Assembly (NCBI GenBank): GCA_019114135.1
Contig: DXGC01000118.1
Span: 1 to 32,119 of the forward strand
DNA length: 32,119 nt
DNA from: Candidatus Corynebacterium avicola
Lineage (GTDB): Bacteria; Actinomycetota; Actinomycetes; Mycobacteriales; Mycobacteriaceae
Direction: 5' to 3'
The notes below the pieces were generated by a model that saw nothing but the letters and a program-made list of their open reading frames with translations, ran no database searches and was not told the DNA's origin. Positions 16,665-25,799 of the stretch are shown here, piece by piece. Position numbers and translations under genes: made by a program. Position 1 is the stretch's first letter; each line of letters starts with the position of its first letter.

Positions 16665-16680
16665 TCGAACATCTGTTCGA
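16665..16680. promoter_or_regulatory. LexA (SOS) box
   Basis: TCGAACATCTGTTCGA is a perfect palindrome apart from its central two bases. It agrees with the LexA consensus of C. glutamicum and mycobacteria as I know it (TCGAA-A/C-A-NN-TGTTCGA). It lies in the 140-base divergent interval, about 75 bases before the HEPN start and 50 bases before the GNAT start. Hexamers near -10 sequences flank it on both strands (CATACT leftward, AGTATG rightward), so either gene, or both, could be repressed. Confidence 0.85.
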
Positions 16681-16730
16681 AGTATGGCCATTCACTTCCC
16701 CACCCACCGGTCCTTTGACAGGATGGACGC

Positions 16731-17345
16731 GTGGCCGACGAACTCACCATCTCCGTGCGCGTCCTCCCAGCAGCCGACTTCCGGACGCGGGTGGACGAGC
16801 TCGTCGACATCCATCTCGACGCCATGCAGTACCCACGCACCGCCCACCTCCAGCGTCGGATGCTGTGGAGCAACTGCTCCGTCCGGCCCGGCTTCGCCTC
16901 GGCGATCGCCCTCGAGCACCCCGTCGATGTTCCCCCGGAACCCGCCGACCGTTCACAGACGGCCGTCGGTGTGGCCTTCGGCTACCTCGGGGACGACTCC
17001 ACCTGGTGGTACCAGGAGGTCCACCGCGGGCTCCGGGGCGGTGGCCTCTCCCGCGACGAAGCGACCAGTTTCCTCAGTGACTATGACGAGGTCTCCGAGG
17101 TCCACGTCCGTCCCGGCCGGCAGGGACACGGGGTGGGGCGCCGCCTCCTCGGCTGCCTGCTGGACCAGCTGACCAGTGGCCAGGCCCTCCTGTCGACCCC
17201 CGAGGTACCTGACGAGGACAACGCCGCCTGGACCCTCTACCGGGCGACCGGCTTCCGCGACGTGCTGCGGAACTTCCGGTTCGGCTCGGACCCCCGTCCC
17301 TTCGGCGTCCTCGCCCTGGACCGGGGTCAGCGCACCATGTCGTGA
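16731..17345 (+). CDS. GNAT family N-acetyltransferase (Rv2170-like)
   Basis: Probable acetyl-CoA-dependent acetyltransferase of 204 residues. The acetyl-CoA loop is VRPGRQGHGVGRRLL (126-140, with RQGHGVG as motif A). The C-terminal part NAAWTLYRATGFRD is the usual GNAT motif B, and DYDEVSEVHV the strand before motif A. Position between the DUF3040 gene and metF matches M. tuberculosis Rv2170, reported to acetylate isocitrate dehydrogenase; substrate here is unknown. The start is GTG 16731-16733 with a weak AGGATGG ribosome site. Its 3' end overlaps the metF 3' end by 19 bases, convergently. A LexA box lies about 50 bases upstream. Confidence 0.8.
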   Translation: MADELTISVRVLPAADFRTRVDELVDIHLDAMQYPRTAHLQRRMLWSNCSVRPGFASAIALEHPVDVPPEPADRSQTAVGVAFGYLGDDSTWWYQEVHRGLRGGGLSRDEATSFLSDYDEVSEVHVRPGRQGHGVGRRLLGCLLDQLTSGQALLSTPEVPDEDNAAWTLYRATGFRDVLRNFRFGSDPRPFGVLALDRGQRTMS

Positions 17346-18340
17346 CCGAACTCCGGACCCCACGCCGGAGCCATCCCCAGGTTGTGCAGCACCTCCTGGG
17401 TCGCACGCACGTTGTTCATGGTCATGAAGTGGAGGTCCGGGGCCCCCTCGGCGATGAGTCGCTCGGCCATCGCAGTGGTGACCTCGATACCGACCTCGCG
17501 GATCGCCGCCGCATTCTTCTTCTCGTCCCCGTCGGCGACCCGGGTGAACAGCTCCTCCAGGTTCGACGGCAGTGAGGCGCCGGACAACTCCAACTGACGT
17601 CGCACCGACCGCAGCGAGGTGATCGGCATCAGCCCCGGGATGATCGGCTTCGCACCGTGCTCCGGGTCCGCCTCGGCGAGGCGGTCACGCAAACGGAGGT
17701 AGTGGTCGACGTCGAAGAACATCTGGGTGATCGAGTAGCTCGCCCCGGCCCGCAACTTGTCCAGGGTGTACCGGGTGTCGGCCTCCAGGTCCGGTGCCCG
17801 GTAGTGGCCTTCGGGGAAGGACGCCACGCCGATGTCGAAGTCATCGCACTCGGGCATGGAACGCGCCAGCTTGATGAGGTCCACCGCATAGTTCAGTCCC
17901 CCCTCGACCGGACTCCAGTCCCCCATCGGGTCACCGGGCGGGTCGCCACGCAGGGCGAGAAGGTTCGTCAGGCCCAGACCGGCGAACTCCTTGAGGATGC
18001 TCCGGAGTTCCTCCTCGGTGTGTCCGACCAGGGTGAGGTGCAGCAGGGTGGTCAGCGGCTTCACGGCCAGGCGCGAGGCTATGCGCTCCGTACGTTCACG
18101 GCTTGAACCACCGGCCCCGTAGGTCACGGAGACGAAGCTGGCCCCCAGGTCGTGGAAGGCCTCCGCCGCAGACCACAGACGCGCCTCGGCGGCGTCGTCG
18201 CGGGGCGGCATGAACTCGACCGAGAACGGGACGCGTCCGGGCGTCCCGAATGTCAGGGTGTCCGCCACCGCGACCTGCAGGCTCGGTGCTGCAGGCTGCG
18301 GGCGGTCCCGGTGTACGCTCCAGTAGTCTTCGGTGGCCAT
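17327..18340 (-). CDS. metF: Methylenetetrahydrofolate reductase MetF
   Basis: Reduces 5,10-methylene-THF to 5-methyl-THF, the methyl donor for methionine synthesis. The 337-residue protein has the TIM-barrel MTHFR features: FSVEFMPPRDDAAEARLW (39-56, with the catalytic-type glutamate E42), SVTYGAGGSSRERT, LLHLTLVGH, LALRGDPPGDP, FDIGVASFPEGHY, GASYSITQMFFDVDHY and IIPGLMPI. The N-terminus is some 35 residues longer than in E. coli, as in other corynebacteria. The ATG start (18340-18338) has a TAGGAT -10-like hexamer eight bases before it, suggesting a nearly leaderless mRNA. It is divergent from idsA and convergent with the GNAT gene. Confidence 0.95.
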   Translation of the reverse strand: MATEDYWSVHRDRPQPAAPSLQVAVADTLTFGTPGRVPFSVEFMPPRDDAAEARLWSAAEAFHDLGASFVSVTYGAGGSSRERTERIASRLAVKPLTTLLHLTLVGHTEEELRSILKEFAGLGLTNLLALRGDPPGDPMGDWSPVEGGLNYAVDLIKLARSMPECDDFDIGVASFPEGHYRAPDLEADTRYTLDKLRAGASYSITQMFFDVDHYLRLRDRLAEADPEHGAKPIIPGLMPITSLRSVRRQLELSGASLPSNLEELFTRVADGDEKKNAAAIREVGIEVTTAMAERLIAEGAPDLHFMTMNNVRATQEVLHNLGMAPAWGPEFGHDMVR

Positions 18341-18348
18341 AGGACCCT

Positions 18349-18354
18349 ATCCTA
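18349..18354 (-). promoter_or_regulatory. Putative metF -10 hexamer (near-leaderless start)
   Basis: TAGGAT on the minus strand fits TANNNT and ends eight bases before the metF ATG, so transcription would begin one or two bases before the codon. It lies within an imperfect dyad (AGTCCCCTA / TAGGGTCCT). No good -35 is seen. Confidence 0.4.
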
Positions 18355-18408
18355 GGGGACTGCCGCGCCACCGCTGAGCACCTCTCCGTCGGACACCGGG
18401 CAGACCCC

Positions 18409-18414
18409 TACTAT
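18409..18414 (+). promoter_or_regulatory. Putative idsA -10 hexamer
   Basis: TACTAT on the plus strand fits the actinobacterial -10 pattern and lies 56 bases before the idsA ATG. The -35 region is GC-rich and not recognisable, so this is a composition-based suggestion. Confidence 0.35.
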
Positions 18415-18470
18415 GGAGGGATACCGCGAGGTACCGACCCCCCGCCACCGATGTGAAAGGCACGCACTTC

Positions 18471-19589
18471 ATGGCCGACACCCCACTGCCGACGACCTGG
18501 GCCTTCGACAGTCCGCTGACTGACGTCCCAGCTGCCGTCGACGCCCGGCTCGACCGGTTCCTCACCGGGCAGGCCGGGAGGTACGACGGTATCGATCCGG
18601 TCGTGACCGACGGTATCGCCGACCTGGCCGGGTTCATGCAGGGCGGCAAACGGGTGCGGCCCCTCTTCGCCTGGGCCGGGGTCAGGGCGGTGCTGGAGTC
18701 CGGTGCGGAGCCCACCGGGGACGAAGCGGTCCAGGTCCTGGACGCGGTCAGTTCCCTGGAGTTCATCCAGGCCTGTGCCCTGGTGCACGACGACATCATC
18801 GACCACTCCGACACCCGACGGGGCCGTCCGACCGTCCACCGGACCTTCGAGGCACGTCACCGTTCAGACCGGTGGAACGGGTCGGCCGCCGACTACGGGG
18901 TGAACCAGGCGATCCTCGTCGGGGACCTGGCGTTCGCGTGGGCCGACGACATGCTCGCCGATGCAGGCATCGCAGCGTCCTCGCTGGCACGCGCCCGCGA
19001 ACCGTGGCGCCAGATGCGTACCGAGGTCGTCGCCGGACAGATGCTGGACATCTCCCTGGAGGCCAGCGGGTCGGAGGACCCGGCGGGCCCCTACAAGGTG
19101 AACACCTACAAGACCGCCGCCTACACCGTGGAGCGTCCGCTGCACCTCGGGGCGGCGCTCGCCGGCGGTGAGGAGTCCACCGTCACCCTGCTGCGTGAGG
19201 TCGGCCGCGACATCGGCATCGCCTTCCAGCTGCAGGACGATCACCTCGGTGTCTTCGGCGACCCGGCGGTCACCGGCAAGGCCTCCGGTGACGACCTGCG
19301 CTCCGGCAAGCGGACCCACCTGCTGCTCAACGCGCTGCGACTGGCCGATGCCGCGGACCCGGAGGCGGCGGCACGACTGCGTGCCGGGGTGGGCTCGGTG
19401 ACCACGGAGGACGAGGTGGACGCGCTGCGCCAGATCATCGTGGACTCCGGTGCAGCACAGGAGTCCACCGACCACATCCGTACACTGACCGACCGAGCCG
19501 TCTCCCGGCTTCAGGGTGCCGGACTGGGCCGGGCGATCACCGAGGAACTCATCGCGGTCGCCCACCGGCTCACCGAACGCAGGAGTTGA
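18471..19589 (+). CDS. idsA: Geranylgeranyl diphosphate synthase IdsA (polyprenyl synthetase)
   Basis: Trans-prenyltransferase that condenses isopentenyl diphosphate with allylic diphosphates, supplying GGPP for carotenoids, menaquinone side chains and other isoprenoids. I use the ATG at 18471 (372 residues), which has AAAGG about ten bases upstream; an in-frame GTG 18 bases earlier has no ribosome site. Motifs are GGKRVRP (58-64), the first Asp-rich motif DDIID (107-111), KTAAYTVERPL (214-224) and the second motif QDDHLGVFGD (255-264). Next to metF and mptA it matches C. glutamicum idsA and M. tuberculosis idsA2. Its stop overlaps the mptA upstream region. Chain length (C15 or C20) cannot be settled from sequence. 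Confidence 0.9.
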   Translation: MADTPLPTTWAFDSPLTDVPAAVDARLDRFLTGQAGRYDGIDPVVTDGIADLAGFMQGGKRVRPLFAWAGVRAVLESGAEPTGDEAVQVLDAVSSLEFIQACALVHDDIIDHSDTRRGRPTVHRTFEARHRSDRWNGSAADYGVNQAILVGDLAFAWADDMLADAGIAASSLARAREPWRQMRTEVVAGQMLDISLEASGSEDPAGPYKVNTYKTAAYTVERPLHLGAALAGGEESTVTLLREVGRDIGIAFQLQDDHLGVFGDPAVTGKASGDDLRSGKRTHLLLNALRLADAADPEAAARLRAGVGSVTTEDEVDALRQIIVDSGAAQESTDHIRTLTDRAVSRLQGAGLGRAITEELIAVAHRLTERRS

Positions 19590-19597
19590 TCATCACC

Positions 19598-21196
19598 GTG
19601 TTGAACCGCCTGGGTTCCCGACTCCGGGACATACCCCGACGCACCGCCATCCTGCTGGGCCTGGCCGGGGCCCTGCTGATGGCCCTGTGCTCCTACTCCG
19701 TCGGGGCCACCCGTTACCGGGGTGGGCTGCTGCAGGAGATCGGGTGGTCGAACGTCGGCTTCGGTCACCTCTACGGCATCGTCATCGCGTTCATGTGGGT
19801 CGCGATCCTGCTGCTCGTCGCCTCCTGGATCATCATCGGAGGTCGGCTGGTCCGACTCGGCGAGCCCGTCGGCACCTGGCCGGTGGTGGCCTGGGTCGCA
19901 CCGTTCGTACTGGCCGGCCCGGTGATGAGCCGGGACGTGTACTCCTACCTGATGCAGGGCACGCTTGCCCGTGACGGGCTCAACGCCTACGAGGTCGGGG
20001 CGTCGGCCAATCCGGGCCGGTTGTTCTTCGAGGTCAGTGCGGACTGGCGGAACACCACAACGCCGTACGGCCCACTGCACCTGTGGCTGGGCGAGGGCAT
20101 CGTGCGGGTCACCGGGGAGAACATCACCCTGGGTGTGCTGGCGTACAAGCTGGTCTCCATCGCCGGACTGGTCGCCCTCATCGCCGCGGTCCGTGCCCTG
20201 ACCCGTGCAGTGACCTCCTCGGAACGCACCGCCGAGATCGCGGTGTGGATCGGCGTGGTCAACCCGCTGGCGGTCATCCACTTCATCGGTGGCATGCACA
20301 GCGAGGTCCTGATGATGCCGCTGGTGGTCGCCGGTCTCCTGCTGGCCGTGAGAATGGCACCGTGGCAGGGGCTGCTCGCTGGCTCGGCACTCATCGCCGT
20401 GGCGGTGGCGCTGAAGGCCACGGCACTGATCGCACTGCCCTTCCTGGTGTGGATCTTCGTCGCCCGGGTGGCCGGCGCACTCCCCGGAGCCGACGGCCCC
20501 CGACGCAGCGTCCGGCAGGTCCTCGCGGATCTGCGGGTCTTCACCGGTAGGCGCTTCGGCACCCTGGTGGCCGGTGGTCTCGCCTCGGTGGCGGCGACGG
20601 GCGTCGTCCTGGCACTGGCCACCTGGATCAGTGGACAGACCTGGGGCTGGGTCGCCGAGATCAGCGGCAACTCCAAGGTGATCAACCCACTGTCCCTGCC
20701 GTCCCTCATTGCCGGGGTGCTCACCCGCCCCATCGGGTGGATCAACGAGGACATCTACTTCAACCAGATCCTCGACGTGACCCGGGCCGTCAGTTCGGTG
20801 CTGATGCTGCTCGGTCTGGTGTTGTGCTGGGTAATCTGGCGCCGCGGCACCCGGGACGCCCTCGCAGGAGCCACCGCGGCGTACATGGTGACCTGCTTCT
20901 TCAACGCCGTGGTGCTCCCCTGGTACTACCTGGCCCCCCTGGCCCTGGTCGGCGCGTGGATGCGTGACCGGCGGGCACTGTTCGCCGTGACCTGGTTGTC
21001 GATGACCATGTGCCTGATGTTCGACGCCGGCGGCGGCAACCGCCTCTACGACATCGTGTGGATCGCCGCCTGCGGCGCCGTGATGTGGTGGGCGGCCCGG
21101 GCCTGCCTGCTAGATGATGGCCATAGCCTGCGCGCGGCGCATGACTTCACGGGCGAGGTGTCCGTGGAGGGCGTCGACCGGGCGGCCCGGCAGTGA
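19598..21196 (+). CDS. mptA: Alpha-(1->6)-mannopyranosyltransferase MptA
   Basis: GT-C type polyprenyl-phosphomannose-dependent mannosyltransferase that elongates the alpha-1,6 mannan backbone of lipomannan outside the membrane. About 532 residues with some 12 membrane helices. The first large external loop contains SRDVYSYLMQG with Asp113 in the expected catalytic position, followed by TTPYGPLHLWL. MptA and MptB are similar; synteny (idsA - this gene - Rv2175c - pknL, as Rv2173 to Rv2176) identifies MptA. Start choice is GTG 19598, 12 bases after AGGAG; a TTG at 19586 overlaps the idsA stop but sits on the ribosome site. The last 87 bases overlap the convergent Rv2175c-like gene. Confidence 0.88.
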   Translation: MLNRLGSRLRDIPRRTAILLGLAGALLMALCSYSVGATRYRGGLLQEIGWSNVGFGHLYGIVIAFMWVAILLLVASWIIIGGRLVRLGEPVGTWPVVAWVAPFVLAGPVMSRDVYSYLMQGTLARDGLNAYEVGASANPGRLFFEVSADWRNTTTPYGPLHLWLGEGIVRVTGENITLGVLAYKLVSIAGLVALIAAVRALTRAVTSSERTAEIAVWIGVVNPLAVIHFIGGMHSEVLMMPLVVAGLLLAVRMAPWQGLLAGSALIAVAVALKATALIALPFLVWIFVARVAGALPGADGPRRSVRQVLADLRVFTGRRFGTLVAGGLASVAATGVVLALATWISGQTWGWVAEISGNSKVINPLSLPSLIAGVLTRPIGWINEDIYFNQILDVTRAVSSVLMLLGLVLCWVIWRRGTRDALAGATAAYMVTCFFNAVVLPWYYLAPLALVGAWMRDRRALFAVTWLSMTMCLMFDAGGGNRLYDIVWIAACGAVMWWAARACLLDDGHSLRAAHDFTGEVSVEGVDRAARQ

Positions 21197-21496
21197 CTCG
21201 TCCTCGGTGAAGAGGAATTCCAGGATCTCCTCGTCGGAGTAGCCTCCGTCGGACAGCAGGGCGATCAGGCCGGGGACGAACTTGTTGATCTCGTCGTTGT
21301 CGGTGAAGAAACGGGCGGGGATGCGCCGCACCCCCTCGAGCTGCACGGCGATCAGCCGGTGCTGGCTCAGGTCGTCCATCACCCGGGTGACGATGACCCC
21401 GAGCATGTCGGCCACGTCGGGGACGGTCAGGAGCCGCTCCTCCGACAGGTAGTCGGGAAGGCTCTCGGGCTGGGTCGTGTTCTCGTTCGTGCTCAC
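21110..21496 (-). CDS. Rv2175c-like DNA-binding protein (PknL substrate family)
   Basis: Small winged-helix-type DNA-binding protein; in M. tuberculosis Rv2175c is phosphorylated on an N-terminal Thr by the adjacent kinase PknL, which reduces DNA binding. Here it is 128 residues from GTG 21496-21494, preceded by AAGGTGGGG. Another in-frame ATG ten codons earlier is possible. The N-terminus MSTNENTTQPESL offers several Thr residues as phospho-acceptors. The helix-turn-helix is about 20-60 (LTVPDVADMLGVIVTRVMDDLSQ), and the C-terminal half is an acidic helical domain (GYSDEEILEFLFTEDES). It is divergent from pknL and its 3' end lies inside the mptA 3' end. Confidence 0.85.
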   Translation of the reverse strand: MSTNENTTQPESLPDYLSEERLLTVPDVADMLGVIVTRVMDDLSQHRLIAVQLEGVRRIPARFFTDNDEINKFVPGLIALLSDGGYSDEEILEFLFTEDESLPGRPVDALHGHLAREVMRRAQAMAII

Positions 21497-21533
21497 GGTC
21501 CCCACCTTAACCGTTGTCGTCACCATGCCGACG

Positions 21534-21539
21534 TATACT
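21534..21539 (+). promoter_or_regulatory. Putative pknL -10 hexamer
   Basis: TATACT on the plus strand, about 65 bases before the pknL GTG. It is part of the palindrome GTATAC (21533-21538) in the divergent Rv2175c/pknL interval. The reverse reading (TATACG) is a poorer match, so pknL is the likelier user. Confidence 0.45.
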
Positions 21540-21604
21540 TCCCCTTTAGACCTGTTCGACACTAGCGAGACCCGAGTGAGACCGAGGAGGCGTGGACGAT
21601 CACC

Positions 21605-23815
21605 GTGGAACCACTGCGCGCTGGAGACCTGCTGGACAACCGTTACCGCATCGGCGAGACGATCGCCCATGGCGGTATGTCGGTGGTCTACCACTGCGTG
21701 GACACCAGGCTCGACCGCGATCTCGCGGCGAAGGTGATGGACCCGGAGTACGCCGCGGAACCGGCGTTCCGCGCCCGCTTCGAGCGCGAGGCCCGCGCCG
21801 TCGCCCGGCTGAACCACCCGTGCCTGGTGAACGTCTTCGACCAGGGTGTGGACCACACCCCGGAGGGCGACCACGTCTTCCTCATCATGGAGCTGGTCCC
21901 CGGGGGGACGCTGCGGGAGCTGCTGCGGGAGCGTGGGCCCATGCCGCCGCACGCCGCCTGTGCGGTGATGGGGCCGGTGCTCGAGGCCCTCGACCTCGCG
22001 CACGAGGCCGGTATGGTGCACCGTGACGTCAAGCCCGACAATGTGCTGATCCGCGAAGACCACCAGGTCAAACTCGCCGACTTCGGTCTGGTCCGGGCCG
22101 CCCACCAGGACGTCGCCGCCGGTGCCCCGGTGATCGGCACCGCCGCGTACCTGGCGCCCGAGCAGGTGCGTGGACGCCAGGTCGGGCCGGCCGGTGACGT
22201 CTATGCCGCGGGCATCCTGCTGTTCGAACTGCTCACCGGACGCACCCCCTTCTCCGGGGCCACCCCGGACGAGACCGCGGTGATGCGGCTGGACCATGAC
22301 GTCCCGCCGCCGTCCTCCCTGATCTCCGGGGTGCCGGCCGAGATCGACGAACTTGTGCTTCGCGCGACCCGCCGTGCCCCGGAGGAGCGCTTCGCCGACG
22401 GCGGCGAGTTCCTGGTGGCCGTCGAAGAGACGAAGTCACTGCTCCGGCTCCCGGATTTCCGCGTGCCGGCACCCACGAACACGGCTGTTCGCCGTGCCTT
22501 GGCCGGATCCGTGATCAGCGGCCGACTCAGCTGGGACGACGAGGCCATGGCCACCAGCATGTTCCCGCAGCAGCCGGAACAGCACACTGCCGAGACCAAC
22601 CTGGTTCCCCCGGTGCCTGCCCCGGTCCCCGACCATCAGGAGGACCGGCCGCCCGAGCCGGAGCCTGGGTACAACGACGAGCCCGACCACGCCCCCGCGT
22701 CCGGGACCCCGGCACCGCGGCCGTCGAAGCGTCCTGGCCTGACCAACCGTAGTCCGGTCGCGAACGTTGTCTGGGGTGTGCTGCTCATCGGACTGATCGT
22801 CGCGGTGGCGGTCGCCGGTTGGTGGGTCACCTCAGGACGCTACGGCGAGGTGCCCGAAGTCCTCGGCCAGGACGCCTCCGGCGCGCAGGCCAGTATCGAG
22901 GCCGCCGGCTTCGCCTCCACCATCTCCCAGGTCTACTCCGACGATGAGCCCGCGGACGAGGTGACCGGCACCGACCCGGGCGCCGGCGAACGCGTGCCCC
23001 GCGGCGACGAGGTCGCCGTGCTGGTCTCCCAGGGACGCCCGACCGTCCCGCAGCCGGGGGCCGCGGACACGCTGGAGTCCTACCAGAAGCGCCTGGAGGA
23101 CCGGACGCTGACCTGGACCGTCGGCGAGGAGGTCTACTCCGACGACGTGGAGACCGGCGACATCGCCGAGCTCTCCCCCGGTGCCGGCGAGGAGGTCGAC
23201 ACAGGGACCGAGGTGACCATCCAACTCAGCAAGGGCGCCGAACCGGTCACCGTGCCCGACGTCTCCGGGATGTCCGAGGACCAGGCGCGTCGCGCCATCG
23301 AGCGGGCCGGGCTGACCGTCGGCGAGGTCACCGAGAATTTCGACGAGGACGTCGACGGCGGCGACGCCATCGGCACCGACGTGGACGCCGGCAAGGAGAT
23401 CCCCGGCAAGTCCCCGGTGACCCTGGTGCTGTCGAACGCGGTCACCGTGCCGGACCTTGAGGGCAAGAGCGCCGAGAAGGCCGCCGAGGAGCTCCGTGAG
23501 CTGGGCCTGTCCCCGTCCACCGGCGAAGGAACCTCAGACACCTCCGTGGACGCCGGTGACATCGCCTCGCAGGAGCCGTCGGCGGGCACCCGGATCGACC
23601 CGGCCGAGTCCACGACGGTCACGCTGCACGAGTCCACGATGGTGCGCGTGCCGATCGTCATCGGACGCTCGGTCGACAGCGCCCGGGAGATCCTGGAGGA
23701 CGAAGGACTCGAGGTCGAGGTCGACGGCCGGGAGAACGGCCGGGTGATCACTCAGTCGCCCGGGCCGACCAGCCGCGCCGCACTCGGTGACACGGTCACG
23801 CTGCGCACGATATAG
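21605..23815 (+). CDS. pknL: Transmembrane serine/threonine protein kinase PknL with PASTA repeats
   Basis: Signalling kinase with an intracellular catalytic domain and an extracellular sensor. It is 736 residues. The kinase domain (about 13-280) has the Gly-rich loop AHGGMSVVY, Lys43 in AAKVM, the catalytic loop HRDVKPDN (139-146), DFG (159-161) and GTAAYLAPEQ (178-187). A Pro/Glu-rich linker leads to one membrane helix (about 387-408), then five PASTA-like repeats (about 413-476, 478-543, 547-610, 613-675 and 680-735). M. tuberculosis PknL lacks PASTA repeats, whereas C. glutamicum PknL has them. PASTA domains bind muropeptides or lipid II, linking the kinase to the wall. The start is GTG 21605 with AGGAGG 14 bases upstream, rather far. 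Stop is five bases from the aroG stop. Confidence 0.93.
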   Translation: MEPLRAGDLLDNRYRIGETIAHGGMSVVYHCVDTRLDRDLAAKVMDPEYAAEPAFRARFEREARAVARLNHPCLVNVFDQGVDHTPEGDHVFLIMELVPGGTLRELLRERGPMPPHAACAVMGPVLEALDLAHEAGMVHRDVKPDNVLIREDHQVKLADFGLVRAAHQDVAAGAPVIGTAAYLAPEQVRGRQVGPAGDVYAAGILLFELLTGRTPFSGATPDETAVMRLDHDVPPPSSLISGVPAEIDELVLRATRRAPEERFADGGEFLVAVEETKSLLRLPDFRVPAPTNTAVRRALAGSVISGRLSWDDEAMATSMFPQQPEQHTAETNLVPPVPAPVPDHQEDRPPEPEPGYNDEPDHAPASGTPAPRPSKRPGLTNRSPVANVVWGVLLIGLIVAVAVAGWWVTSGRYGEVPEVLGQDASGAQASIEAAGFASTISQVYSDDEPADEVTGTDPGAGERVPRGDEVAVLVSQGRPTVPQPGAADTLESYQKRLEDRTLTWTVGEEVYSDDVETGDIAELSPGAGEEVDTGTEVTIQLSKGAEPVTVPDVSGMSEDQARRAIERAGLTVGEVTENFDEDVDGGDAIGTDVDAGKEIPGKSPVTLVLSNAVTVPDLEGKSAEKAAEELRELGLSPSTGEGTSDTSVDAGDIASQEPSAGTRIDPAESTTVTLHESTMVRVPIVIGRSVDSAREILEDEGLEVEVDGRENGRVITQSPGPTSRAALGDTVTLRTI

Positions 23816-23820
23816 CTGCC

Positions 23821-25789
<1,969 letters not shown>

Positions 25790-25799
25790 GGAACTGATC

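Noticed and set aside
18341..18362. McbR-type methionine operator upstream of metF
   Set aside because: The imperfect dyad AGTCCCCTA/TAGGGTCCT does not match the McbR pattern TAGAC-N6-GTCTA.
19598..21196. Naming the GT-C mannosyltransferase MptB
   Set aside because: MptA and MptB are similar, but the order idsA - gene - Rv2175c - pknL corresponds to Rv2173-Rv2176, where the enzyme is MptA (Rv2174); MptB is Rv1459c elsewhere.
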